Below are positions 17,659 through 25,920 of a stretch of DNA of 64,000 nucleotides, in pieces. The position numbers and the translations under genes were made by a program. This DNA is from Leptolyngbya sp. KIOST-1 (GTDB lineage: Bacteria; Cyanobacteriota; Cyanobacteriia; Phormidesmidales; Phormidesmidaceae): NCBI RefSeq assembly GCF_000763385.1, contig NZ_JQFA01000002.1, positions 620,001-684,000 on the forward strand, read 5' to 3'. The notes under the pieces are model-generated. The model worked only from the letters and a program-made list of their open reading frames with translations, searched no databases and had not been told where the DNA came from. Position 1 is the stretch's first letter. Each line of letters opens with the position of its first letter.

Positions 17659-18177
17659 CTACTCAGGACGCAGCATGGCTTTCATCACCGCTGTGTTAAT
17701 GAACCAGGCGGCAATCCCTGCGATCGCTCCTAACAAAATGGCCCCAACCAACGGTGTAACCAAAATCGTTCCAGCAAACTTCTGCACAAACAGAGCAGCT
17801 AAAGCTGCTGTGCCAAACGCAAACAGAGAATAGAACAAAATCGTTCTCACACCGAAGAAGAAAAAGGGACGATCTAATAGTTCTGGGGATGCTAGATGGA
17901 GAGATCGGGCTTTTTTACCAAAGGTAGAGAAGGCGATCGCACCCAAAATTACCGACAGAATAAATGCCGTCATCACCCCAGTCGAGAAAACCGTTTTCTC
18001 ATGGGCCGATATGGTATCGACCGTGAGGGGCAAGGTGTCTTTACCTCGAAACATAAACCAGCCAATAATGCCATTGATAAGGGCATTAGAAATGCCGCTG
18101 ATTAAGGCATCTTTTTTAATTACGTCACTGGCACTATTTAAAGCGAAAACCATGTCTTTTAATGGCGCGTGAGCCAT
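17659..18177 (-). CDS. Multi-pass membrane protein, unknown function
   Basis: 172 residues with four hydrophobic helices: about 24-44, 66-90, 108-132 (FFFFGVRTILFYSLFAFGTAALAALF) and 138-162 (ILVTPLVGAILLGAIAGIAAWF). No family is recognised. It is immediately upstream of the two SDR genes on the same strand and may be co-transcribed with them. Its start is 98 bp from the divergent regulator gene, leaving a shared promoter region between them. Confidence 0.6.
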   Translation of the reverse strand: MAHAPLKDMVFALNSASDVIKKDALISGISNALINGIIGWFMFRGKDTLPLTVDTISAHEKTVFSTGVMTAFILSVILGAIAFSTFGKKARSLHLASPELLDRPFFFFGVRTILFYSLFAFGTAALAALFVQKFAGTILVTPLVGAILLGAIAGIAAWFINTAVMKAMLRPE

Positions 18178-18275
18178 TCAGAAAACTTTTGAAGCAATCA
18201 TGACATTGAAAAGTGAAAAGTTCGTGTAATCTTGAGAATTATCCCAGCTGACTTTCCGATCTGAATCGTTAAGCT

Positions 18276-19574
18276 ATGAAAATTTTGCTCGTTTCTGCGG
18301 ATAAAACGTTACAGACTCAGCTACGTCGAGAGTTATCTCGCCAGGGTTTAATCGTCGATGCCGCCACCGATGGGGAAGACGCCTGGGGCTTGCTGCGCGC
18401 ATTCCTGTACGATGTCGTTTTGCTAGAGGCGATGTTGCCCCAGGTAGATGGGGTATCCCTGTGCCGCCGTCTGCGGGATGTCGGTAACCCAGTCCTGATT
18501 CTGCTGATCGTTGAGGCCGGGAATGCCGCAACGTGCCTACAGGGCTTAGCAAATGGTGCCGATGCCTGTTTGGCGAAACCGCTTCAAGCCCCAGACCTGC
18601 TGATTCATCTGCAAGCCCTGACGCGACGGGGCATGCGCCGGGCCAATCCAAAACTCTCCTGGGGGCCGCTGCTGCTCGACCCCACTGCCTGCCGGGTTAC
18701 TTGCCAGGGTAAGGAGGTCAAGCTCAATCGCAAAGAGTACCAAGTGCTGGAACTGCTGCTAGGGCACCCCCGGCAGATGTTTCCCCGCAGCGAAATTGGC
18801 GATCGCCTGTGGACGTTGGATGAGGAGATGCCCAGCGACGCCACAATCAAAAGCCATATCCGCAGTCTGCGTCGCAAACTAGAACAGGCTGGTGGGGCCG
18901 AAGATTTGATTCAAACTCACTACGGCCAGGGGTACTGCCTGAACCCCGCCTACGCCCCAGATACTAAACCGCCAAAAGGGGGGCCACCCCTGCCAGAAAT
19001 GATGATGGATAGCATTACGGCCAATCTCTGGCAAGAATTGATGGCGGCGAATGCCCGTCTCCAGCAAGAAATTGAGCAACGCAAGCAGATTGAAGCCCAA
19101 CTGCGGCGTTCAGAAGAAATGCTTCGCACCGCTCAACAGGTTGCCCAAATCGGATCTTGGGAGGTGGATTTGCAGACGCGAATCACCTATTGGACCGAGG
19201 AATTGTTCTTGATCCACGGCCTGGAGCCCAATCGACCCGCGCCCAACCATGAGGAAGTGCTGACTATGATTCACCCCGAGGATCTCCAGCTCCATGAGGA
19301 CGCGATCCGCGTCCCGGCAATGAGGGGGGAGGCGTTTGAAGCTAACCTACGCATCGTTCGAGCCAGTGATGGAGAGGTGCGCTACATCAATGCTCGCGGG
19401 GGGCCGTTGTTCGATGCCAATGGAACGATGGTTAAGCTCACCGGCACCACCTTTGATGTCACCCGTTGGATCTTCAATGGGGATTTCCATGCTCTGTCTG
19501 ATGTGCCGTCTGGGCAGCTGAGGCCAGGGGGTGATGGTGGGCGATCGCGATTGCCTGACCGGAGCCATGCTTAA
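18276..19574 (+). pseudogene. REC-wHTH-PAS regulator truncated by mobile debris
   Basis: Residues 1-115 form a receiver domain: the DG..A..LL pattern is visible, with an atypical acidic pocket in which the phosphoacceptor strand reads DVVLLEAMLPQVDG with Glu in place of Asp. Residues 130-225 form an OmpR-type winged helix (KEYQVLELLLGHPRQMF; IKSHIRSLRRKL; GQGYCLNP). A helical linker and one PAS_3 domain follow, ending GTTFDVT at about residue 395. In cyanobacteria such proteins normally continue into further PAS, GGDEF or HisKA domains. Here the sequence changes abruptly to about 35 nonhomologous residues before a stop, just upstream of IS3 remnants. The output module was thus lost; the REC-wHTH part may still function. 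Confidence 0.6.
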
Positions 19575-19664
19575 CCTGTCCGTCTATACCGCCCAGCACA
19601 ACCCTGACCTTACCTCGAAAAAGTGGACATTCCCGAAGAGGCGACAACGAAGGAGAATGTTCAA

Positions 19665-19799
19665 ATGACTCAAAAACCGCGAAGGACATTTACAGATGAG
19701 CAAAAAGCAGAAGCTGTTCGCATCGTGGGCCAATCGTGTAAACCGGTCAGCCAGGTGGCTCAAGAGATGGGCTTGACCGAAAGTGCGCTGCGCAAGTGA
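19665..19799 (+). pseudogene. IS3-family transposase OrfA, N-terminal fragment
   Basis: Forty-four codons encode the helix-turn-helix start of an IS3 OrfA (RRTFTDEQKAEAVRIV, then VSQVAQEMGLTESALRK) followed at once by TGA. GGAG lies upstream, and an AAAAAGTGGACA word 40 bp before the start probably is the left terminal repeat. The rest of the element is missing. Confidence 0.75.
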
Positions 19800-19812
19800 G
19801 CTTGACTCAAGA

Positions 19813-19920
19813 AAGTGGACAGGTACTTTAAGCTGCCTTCACGCCCTCTAGAGAGAGCCAGTAGTTGTATTCAAACTGCACTGGGGATAGATATCCAAGA
19901 GTTGAGTGCAACTGAGATGT
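19813..19920 (-). pseudogene. IS3-family OrfB C-terminal fragment
   Basis: On the minus strand, residues LHSTLGYLSPVQFE followed by YNYW and a short tail are the last part of an IS3 OrfB integrase-type transposase. Downstream of its stop is TGTCCACTTTCTTG, the terminal inverted repeat, which matches the AAGTGGACA end beside the OrfA fragment. The orientation is opposite to that fragment, so at least two partial copies or an inversion are present. The frame runs on from the truncated integrase, giving a chimeric ORF. Confidence 0.65.
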
Positions 19921-20157
19921 CTCAGACCCAGCTACAACCATTGGCAGCGGATCCTCAGGCTTGTATTTTTGCAACGTGGGGTCAAAATTGCCACTCAGCA
20001 TGTCTAACTCGATCTGCTGGGCCTTTTGCGTTGCGACCCTGCGGTTGATGATGCTATCTGGCAAACCAACCGACAGGCAGTAGCGCTGGCTCCGGTAGCT
20101 CCACCGCAATCGCAAGCGCTCGGAATAAACTTCGACTTTAACTTGTCCTTTAGCCAT
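19917..20157 (-). pseudogene. Tyrosine integrase, N-terminal fragment
   Basis: About 75-80 residues align with the N-terminus of the intact integrase near 55 kb: RLRLRWSYRSQRY matches RLRLRFTYGGTRH, and VGLPDSIINRRVATQKAQQIELD matches VGLPDSRVNRIVAQQKATQIELD, followed by SGNFDPTLQKYKP. This is the arm-type DNA-binding domain. The core-binding and catalytic domains are replaced by an IS3 OrfB tail. The start lies about 230 bp from a tRNA-Gly half-gene, the same geometry as the intact copy and tRNA-Pro. Confidence 0.75.
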
Positions 20158-20389
20158 AGTTCGGAGTGGGGGTAAAGTACATCGCCTGCACCCTTGCCGT
20201 TACCTACGGTTATCCAAGACCCCATCAATCCGCTTTTCGTGCCCGGAGGTTTATACCAATTTCGTACCAGTTTTTACCCCTAAACTGCCCCAAAGTGACC
20301 CACGTAACGGCCACTTTGCCAAAAAGTAATCAACACCTTGATGGCTGAACCCCTTTCTGGCAAAGCGTTTGAGGCTGAAACGCTGATAA

Positions 20390-20433
20390 GCGGGTGATCG
20401 GACTCGAACCCACGACATTCAGCTTGGGAAGCT
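20390..20433 (-). other. 3' half of a tRNA-Gly(CCC) gene (attachment-site remnant)
   Basis: Minus strand: anticodon stem-loop CAGC-TTCCCAA-GCTG with anticodon CCC, variable region, T-arm with TTCGAGT, and the acceptor 3' strand CACCCGC. The T-stem carries a mismatch (CCGAT where CCCAT is expected), and 5' of the anticodon stem the homology ends, so no D-arm exists. It is therefore a degraded attachment-site copy, not a working tRNA. The integrase stump lies on its 3' side, with GCCCCAAA/TTGCCAAA words between. The rest of this intergenic stretch (20160-20640) shows nothing else I can name. Confidence 0.6.
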
Positions 20434-20646
20434 GTGAATCACTTCATGTATAGCAAGGGTTTCAAGGCCATGAATTTAGCGTTACCCCAAACTTACCCCG
20501 ATTTGGACATGGTTAAGAATTCCTACGACCGCATCTCTCGTGTGCTGACGATCACCTCCCAGATAGGGGCTTGTCCAACTGCCTTCAAGCTGCGCCACAC
20601 CTGCCCACTGCTACAATTGACGCAAGCTTGCTTAAAACCTTTCGTA

Positions 20647-20845
20647 ATGTCTTCTATGGATATTCGACAACGAGCGATTTCCCTGATTGAGCATCTGCCT
20701 CAGAACAAGCTTGGAGGTCATGGTTCAGTTGTTAGAGGTCTTAGCGGAACCCGTTCATCAAGCGTCAATGCCGCCTGAGTACGATCGAGTGCTTCAACAA
20801 CTCAGACGAGAGGTAGCTCAAAGAACCCAGCACCTTGTTCGCTAG
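20647..20845 (+). pseudogene. Frameshifted small gene upstream of Uma2
   Basis: The reading frame starts MSSMDIRQRAISLIEHLPQNKL and then loses sense. If one base is dropped near 20712, it continues as EVMVQLLEVLAEPVHQ, a linker, then YDRVLQQLRREVAQRTQHLV and a stop at 20843. The restored product is a 65-residue helical protein of the type that often precedes cyanobacterial nuclease or toxin genes. It ends 26 bp before the Uma2 gene. A partner or antitoxin role is inference. Confidence 0.5.
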
Positions 20846-20871
20846 CCATACGATGATGGGGCCACCTGACC

Positions 20872-21531
20872 ATGACTCAAGCAACGGTAACCACGGATCT
20901 CTATCCCGACTCCGATGGTCAGCCCATGGCTGATAACACGAAGCAATACCGTTGGATTGTGCGGTTGGTCAGCAATCTGAGAAACCTCTTACAAGGCCAA
21001 ACGGCTTTTGTCGCAGGGGATTTGCTCTGGTATCCGGTTCAGGTGGATGCTCCTCCCGTTCCCTGCCAGGCCCCCGATGCCATGGTGGTGTTGGGGCGTC
21101 CAGATGTTGACCGTGGCAGCTACAAGCAGTGGAAAGAGGACAACATCCCGCCCCAGGTGGTTTTTGAGATTATCTCTCCCAGTAACTCAGCCACTGAGAT
21201 TTCTCAGAAGCAGGCGTTTTATGACCGGTATGGGGTGCTGGAAATGTTCTTTTACGACCCCGACAATTTTGAGTTTTGGGGACTGACGCGACAGGCCCTA
21301 GATGAACGGCTGGTGCTACTCACCCGCCTCAATTTGCCCTGGAGATCCCCGACGCTAGGGGTCACATTTGACATGTTTGAGGATGGACTGGCGCTGTTCT
21401 ATCCCAATGGGGAGCGCTTCAAAGACCCTGAGGAGCTGTACCAGGAGCGGAACCAGACCCAACGCAAATTAGATCGGGCTATGGAAAAACTGCGGGAACT
21501 GGGTATCGACCCTAGCGAGTTGGAAGAATAG
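20872..21531 (+). CDS. Uma2-family putative restriction endonuclease
   Basis: 219 residues of the Uma2 (DUF820) family, which is strongly expanded in cyanobacteria and has a PD-(D/E)XK fold. Visible elements are the PDAMVVLG strand carrying the first Asp, then VVFEIISPSNSATEISQKQAFYDRYGVLEMFFYDPDN, with Glu and the Ser/Lys positions of the active site. A C-terminal helical tail (YQERNQTQRKLDRAMEKLRELGI) is typical. The cellular target is unknown. It stands alone downstream of a frameshifted small gene. The 225 bp after it contain no gene I can support. Confidence 0.85.
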   Translation: MTQATVTTDLYPDSDGQPMADNTKQYRWIVRLVSNLRNLLQGQTAFVAGDLLWYPVQVDAPPVPCQAPDAMVVLGRPDVDRGSYKQWKEDNIPPQVVFEIISPSNSATEISQKQAFYDRYGVLEMFFYDPDNFEFWGLTRQALDERLVLLTRLNLPWRSPTLGVTFDMFEDGLALFYPNGERFKDPEELYQERNQTQRKLDRAMEKLRELGIDPSELEE

Positions 21532-21756
21532 TTGGGGGTTACTATCCTATTCGATTCACAACGTCTTCACAGCTGATGAATGACGCAATCCTGTCCACCA
21601 TAAACGCACAGACCATCACCGCCGACATAATCAACAGCAATCGGGGCAAATCCTGGCGGCGATTCGACAGCGACTGCACCACCACAAAGACTCCCCTTGC
21701 CCCTGATGATGTTTACGTGGGAAAAGCTCTCATCCACAGAATTCTCACGTCTTAAT

Positions 21757-22770
21757 TTACAGGCCCAATACGGCCTTCAACAGAGCCAGAAGCTTCTCCT
21801 GAGCGGCGCCTTCGGCCAAATTGAGGGCCACCACCCCAGTGAGCTTTTCGACCAACTCAACGCCAGCCGTGGTGCTAGTGGCCACGCCAGTCACCACATC
21901 GGGCTGAATACCAAAGCTCTGACTCACCCCCACCACCGCATAGGGGTCAGAGGCGCAAAGTACGGTGAATATCACCTGCTGGGCCAGAGCCGCCATGGCG
22001 ATCGCCCCATTGTAGGGCTCGTGGGGCGAGGCACCGGCCTCGGCCACCACTACATCGGGCTGTTCCGCCTCGATCAGCGACAGCAGAGTCTGCAACGAGG
22101 CGCGAAAGTCCTCCGGTGGAGCGATGGAGGAGGGGAGACCGACATCGACAAAGTCAAAGATGCGATCGCACCCTGCATCCGCCATCGCCAGAATGTCGCG
22201 GTAGCGCCCGGCCCCGGTGAGCTTGGCACCCACCACCTTCAAATCCAGCTGTTTCAGCAAGTGAATCATCACCCGTGCCGTTGTGGTCTTACCCGCCGAC
22301 ATCGACGTGCCAATGATCAAAATGGTCGGTCGGCTGTAGGGAACGGGGGCAATCTTTGGGACAAAATCCTGCATCTGCACCTTTTGCCCCTGGCGCACCA
22401 CATGGCCTTCGTAACTCAGGGTGGGTAACTGCGGCAGCAGGTAAGAAGCGGAGGTCAGGCGGCCAAACAGCCCCGCCAGGGTCAGGTTCTGCATCAACCC
22501 GTCGGCTTGAATCGACTGCCAATCGCCCACCGCCTCCAGGGTAGCTTTGCGGATGCCAAAGGCCCCGATTACCAAGTCTCCCTCCATCTGGTGGGCCATG
22601 CGCCCCGTCGCCAGTTCTACCTGGGCCAGGGGGCCTTTGAGCGTTTGCACCTTACCGACTACGTAATCACCGGTGGCCCAGTCGGCCTTGGGCAGGGGCT
22701 GCACGTCAAAGGGATGGCGGTCGAAGTCGGCAATGCGGGTGAGGGTGGAGAGAAAGTAGCGGGGAGGCAT
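21757..22770 (-). CDS. DUF1611 family P-loop protein (DgcN-like)
   Basis: About 337 residues from ATG 22770; upstream in-frame codons encode a Pro/Thr-rich stretch overlapping repeat-like DNA and are unlikely to be translated. The C-terminal half has a P-loop-like motif GTSMSAGKTT followed by DVVVAEAGASPHEPYNG, which is diagnostic of DUF1611. The N-terminal domain is a Rossmann-like fold with IGAFGIRKA. Characterised DUF1611 members (DgcN) act in D-glutamate/D-amino-acid metabolism as acetyl-CoA-dependent enzymes. It is last in an operon with an M20 peptidase and a flavin reductase-like protein, which would fit processing of an N-acylated amino acid, but this is inference. Confidence 0.75.
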   Translation of the reverse strand: MPPRYFLSTLTRIADFDRHPFDVQPLPKADWATGDYVVGKVQTLKGPLAQVELATGRMAHQMEGDLVIGAFGIRKATLEAVGDWQSIQADGLMQNLTLAGLFGRLTSASYLLPQLPTLSYEGHVVRQGQKVQMQDFVPKIAPVPYSRPTILIIGTSMSAGKTTTARVMIHLLKQLDLKVVGAKLTGAGRYRDILAMADAGCDRIFDFVDVGLPSSIAPPEDFRASLQTLLSLIEAEQPDVVVAEAGASPHEPYNGAIAMAALAQQVIFTVLCASDPYAVVGVSQSFGIQPDVVTGVATSTTAGVELVEKLTGVVALNLAEGAAQEKLLALLKAVLGL

Positions 22771-22876
22771 GGGGAGTGGGAGGGTGAAGGGGGTCGATGG
22801 GTGGGCGAGGGGGGTGGGCAGACATACAGGTCTGCCCAAACGGTCGATCGGCAGTGGATGGAGAAAAATTCAAAAT

Positions 22877-24058
22877 TCAGGTTTTGGGGTTGACGGGTGC
22901 GGCAATAAGGAGTTTGGCAGTGAGGGCGGCGCGTTCGATCAAGGAGTCGAGGTAGACAAATTCGCCGGGGGCGTGGGCACCGTCGCCCACCGCGCCGAGG
23001 CCGTCGAGGGTGGGGGTGTAGAGACTGGTGGTGTTGCCGTCGGAGCCGCCGCCAGCAGTTTCTTGGGCGAGGTCAAGGCCCAGGTCGGCGGCGACGGTTT
23101 GGGCCAACTGCCAGAGGTGCTGATTGCCGGGGGTGGCTTCCATGGGGGGACGACCAATGCGGCCGGAAATCTCTAAGCGGGTGCCGGGGGTGGTGGGTTG
23201 CAGGCCATGAATAGCGGCTTCCAGGGTAGGAACATCCGCCCCGTGCAGCACCCGCACATCCACCACGGCGCGACTTTGGGGGGCGACGACGTTGGGGCGC
23301 AGGCCGCCATCGATAGTGCCGACGTTGACGGTGATGCCTCGGTCGGGGTCGTTGAGGGCAAAGAGCTGCTGGATGACGTGGGAGAGTTCCAGAATGGCGC
23401 TGGCCCCCTTGTCGGGATCGAGGCCAGCATGGGCGGCCTGGCCAAAGACGGTGACGGTAAAGCGGCCCACGCCTTTGCGGGCGGTTTTGAGGTGTCCTTG
23501 GGGACCGAGGGAGGGCTCGAAGATGAGGGCGCGATCGCACACCTGCGCCAGCCGCCGAATCAGCTGGGTAGATTCACCACTGCCGATTTCTTCGTCGGAG
23601 TTAATTACCACCGCTGGGGCGATGGGCCAGTCGCCGCCCAGGGCCTGCACCGCATCCAACGCAAACAGCAGGATCACCAGGCCCGCCTTCATGTCATAGC
23701 TGCCGGGGCCGTAGAGTTTGCCCTGGCTGATGGTGAGGGGCATGTGGGCCAGGGTGCCAACAGGCCAGACGGTGTCGCAGTGGCCGATCAGGAGCTGGGC
23801 GGGCTGTTGGGGGGTGCGAGGGGCGATCGCAAACAAATGCCCCCCAGTGTTGCGACCGGAGAGCGATCGCACCCGGAACTGCCGCCGCCGCAGTTCTTGC
23901 GCCAGCACGGTCAGCATCGGGACTTGGGCAGCGGGCACAGTGGAGGGGGTTTCGATTTGCACCAGGGTTTCGAGCAGGGTCTGCATCTCGCCCCGGCGGC
24001 GGTGGAGATAGTCCAACAGTCGCGACGTAGCCAGGGTGGGGATTTGCAGAGTAGTCAT
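22877..24058 (-). CDS. M20-family metallopeptidase (ArgE/DapE/CPG2 type)
   Basis: 393 residues with the full M20 active-site set: GHCDTVWP (first zinc His and adjacent Asp), GSYDMKAG (bridging Asp), and NSDEEIGS (catalytic Glu-Glu). A dimerisation domain follows in the middle, starting near KTARKGVGRFTVTVFGQAAHAG with the conserved His. The family cleaves amide bonds of N-acyl amino acids or small peptides using two zinc ions. The sequence looks closest to carboxypeptidase G2-like members. It overlaps the upstream flavin-reductase gene by 4 bp (ATGA) and lies about 105 bp from the DUF1611 gene. Confidence 0.88.
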   Translation of the reverse strand: MTTLQIPTLATSRLLDYLHRRRGEMQTLLETLVQIETPSTVPAAQVPMLTVLAQELRRRQFRVRSLSGRNTGGHLFAIAPRTPQQPAQLLIGHCDTVWPVGTLAHMPLTISQGKLYGPGSYDMKAGLVILLFALDAVQALGGDWPIAPAVVINSDEEIGSGESTQLIRRLAQVCDRALIFEPSLGPQGHLKTARKGVGRFTVTVFGQAAHAGLDPDKGASAILELSHVIQQLFALNDPDRGITVNVGTIDGGLRPNVVAPQSRAVVDVRVLHGADVPTLEAAIHGLQPTTPGTRLEISGRIGRPPMEATPGNQHLWQLAQTVAADLGLDLAQETAGGGSDGNTTSLYTPTLDGLGAVGDGAHAPGEFVYLDSLIERAALTAKLLIAAPVNPKT

Positions 24059-24663
24059 CGCTGAAATCCCTCGTGGAATGGGAACGCCTGGCTGTGGTCA
24101 AGGGTGGCAAAGCGCCCCGGCGACAGATAGGCCAGCAAAGGAGCCTGGCGCAGCAGGTCTTGATCATCCCGGGCGGAGAGGCGCAGAGCGGCTTCATCCA
24201 CCTGGGCGGCGAGAATTTTGCCCGCAATCAGGCTGTTTTCGTCAAACCCATCGACAATGCGATCGAGAGCACAGGCTAGGCAGAGGTAGGCATCTTGTAG
24301 AAAGACCCCCTCCACCCCCTGGGCTTTGACCGTGGGTAGAGCTGCCAGAGAAGGTTTGTGGTCATCGTCGCAGCGGGGGGCAGCGGCTAGGCTAGTCGCC
24401 AAAATCTGGTGCGGCTGGGGGAAGCTGACGGTGAACACCCCTGTGCGCTGAATATTTTGGTAAGTGTGGTGGCGCGGCGTGCAGACAAAGCCAAAGTAGT
24501 GACCCCAGCCCAGGGGCATGGCCATGTGTTTGGGAGCGAGGTCATAGGTACCATCGGCTTCCTGAGTTCCGATCACCACCAGCGGGGCAACGGTAAAGAC
24601 CCGCTCCCAGAGGGGTTGGCTAAGATCTAGGGAAATTAGGGTGGGGGGGATGGCTTGAGGCAT
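24055..24663 (-). CDS. Flavin reductase-like (FMN-binding split barrel) protein
   Basis: 202 residues with the split-barrel features: FTVAPLVVIGTQEADGTYDLAPKHMAMPLGWG, then FGFVCTPRHHTYQNIQRTGVFTVSFP, matching the flavin-reductase-like domain in which the main chain holds FMN. It could reduce flavin for a partner enzyme or be an FMN-dependent oxidoreductase itself; no monooxygenase partner is nearby. It is the first gene of a three-gene minus-strand operon and shares ATGA with the M20 peptidase gene. Upstream, 240 bp separate it from a divergent gene; this stretch holds the promoter region but no further gene. Confidence 0.85.
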   Translation of the reverse strand: MPQAIPPTLISLDLSQPLWERVFTVAPLVVIGTQEADGTYDLAPKHMAMPLGWGHYFGFVCTPRHHTYQNIQRTGVFTVSFPQPHQILATSLAAAPRCDDDHKPSLAALPTVKAQGVEGVFLQDAYLCLACALDRIVDGFDENSLIAGKILAAQVDEAALRLSARDDQDLLRQAPLLAYLSPGRFATLDHSQAFPFHEGFQR

Positions 24664-24902
24664 AGTGCAACAGCTCCCGCCGCTGAGGTGCGATCGGTGA
24701 GAAGCCTCCTGTTATCTAGGCTACAAACTCTCGTGGGAGATGGCTGCGATCGCCAACAACATTTAACGGGGCGATGACTCTTGGAGATCACTGCGACGGG
24801 ATCGCCTCGATCGAGCATTACACTTCATGACGGCTGATCGCCCCTGCCTCAGATTCGCAGGAGGCTAAAGATAGCGCTCTAACGCGATGGAGCTATTCCC
24901 CT

Positions 24903-25883
24903 ATGAACTCACAACGCCTGCGGAGCTACATCAGCCTGATCGAACAACTGCTGGCCTGCCCCAGTGGAGAGGAATGGATTTTGCTGCGCCAAAATGAAGG
25001 GCTGGTCACCCCAGAATTGGTGCAAGTCATGGAACAGGTGGCCACCCAACTGGTTCGCCAGGGCAATGCCCAGGAAGCCAAGTTTCTCCACAATCTGGCG
25101 GGACAAATTCACCACCTGTTTGTGGCCCAGACCGTGCCCCTCGCCCCAGAGGATGACCAGTCCCAGGCCTATCTAGAGTTCGTCAAAGCCCTTCTAGACT
25201 GCCCTGAGGGCGCGGAGGGGGATCTGCTAGCGGCCCACGAGGCGCTCATCGGCCCAGGCTTAGTCCACTACCTGCAACAGGTGGCTGCCCAGTTCGTGGC
25301 CAAGGGCGATTCAGCCTCAGCGAATTACCTCTATAACTGGGCCAATGAGCTTAACCGCCTGTGGCTGCTAAAACACGAATTTGCGCTCAGCCCCAAGCCC
25401 GGCCCGGCTGAGCCAAGCCCTGGAGCCACGTCGGTCGCCGCGCCCCCGGCTGCCTCGTCGGAGCCCCCTGCCGCGCCTTTGGGCGATCCCTGGTTGACGC
25501 CCCTCGCCACCCCAGAACTGGAACCCCCACGGGCCTCCCCGCCTGCAGCACTACACCCAGCGGCGGATCCCCCAACGGTTGAGCTGGGTGGGGGCCACCA
25601 GCAGGCCCTAGAGGCGATCTCAGCCGCCCTCGACCGCCTCAGCGAAACCCTGCAGGCCAGACCGCAGCCCCCGGTTAACCCGCTCTGGTATATGGAGGTG
25701 CTAGAGCAGGCCTGTGCCAGCGGTTGGATTTTAGCCAGCGAGGAGATTCACCAGCTAATTGGCGTACACCCCACCTGCCCCAAGGGCCAGGACTCGTTTC
25801 GGCGCGGCACCTGGGTTTTTACCAAGGCGGGCAAGCTGGGGGGGCAGACCGCCTGGCAAGTAAGCAAGGACGTTGCAGAATAG
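24903..25883 (+). CDS. Hypothetical protein with duplicated N-terminal domain
   Basis: 326 residues. Two consecutive homologous helical units of about 70 residues occur at 5-75 (LRSYISLIEQLLACPSGEE ... VTPELVQVMEQVATQLVRQGN) and 88-160 (YLEFVKALLDCPEGAEG ... IGPGLVHYLQQVAAQFVAKGD). A Pro/Ala-rich disordered linker (165-225) leads to a C-terminal domain (LWYMEVLEQACASGWILASEEIHQLIGVHP). The repeats are cyanobacterial in style; no function is known. Convergent to chlD, with a terminator between. Confidence 0.65.
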   Translation: MNSQRLRSYISLIEQLLACPSGEEWILLRQNEGLVTPELVQVMEQVATQLVRQGNAQEAKFLHNLAGQIHHLFVAQTVPLAPEDDQSQAYLEFVKALLDCPEGAEGDLLAAHEALIGPGLVHYLQQVAAQFVAKGDSASANYLYNWANELNRLWLLKHEFALSPKPGPAEPSPGATSVAAPPAASSEPPAAPLGDPWLTPLATPELEPPRASPPAALHPAADPPTVELGGGHQQALEAISAALDRLSETLQARPQPPVNPLWYMEVLEQACASGWILASEEIHQLIGVHPTCPKGQDSFRRGTWVFTKAGKLGGQTAWQVSKDVAE

Positions 25884-25885
25884 CC

Positions 25886-25920
25886 AAAGACCTCCGAGGT
25901 TTCAAACCTCGGAGGTCTTT
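25886..25920. terminator. Bidirectional rho-independent terminator
   Basis: Perfect hairpin: AAAGACCTCCGAGGTTT, a central C, then its reverse complement AAACCTCGGAGGTCTTT. The arm ends give A and T runs on both strands. It sits between the convergent gene at 24.9 kb and chlD, directly abutting the chlD stop codon, and can serve both. Confidence 0.8.

Noticed and set aside
21576..21752. 58-codon ORF starting MNDAILST
   Set aside because: It shares its first six residues with the protein at 1096 but nothing more, has no ribosome site, and the opposite strand has an equally plausible membrane-like fragment. Not enough to call a gene.
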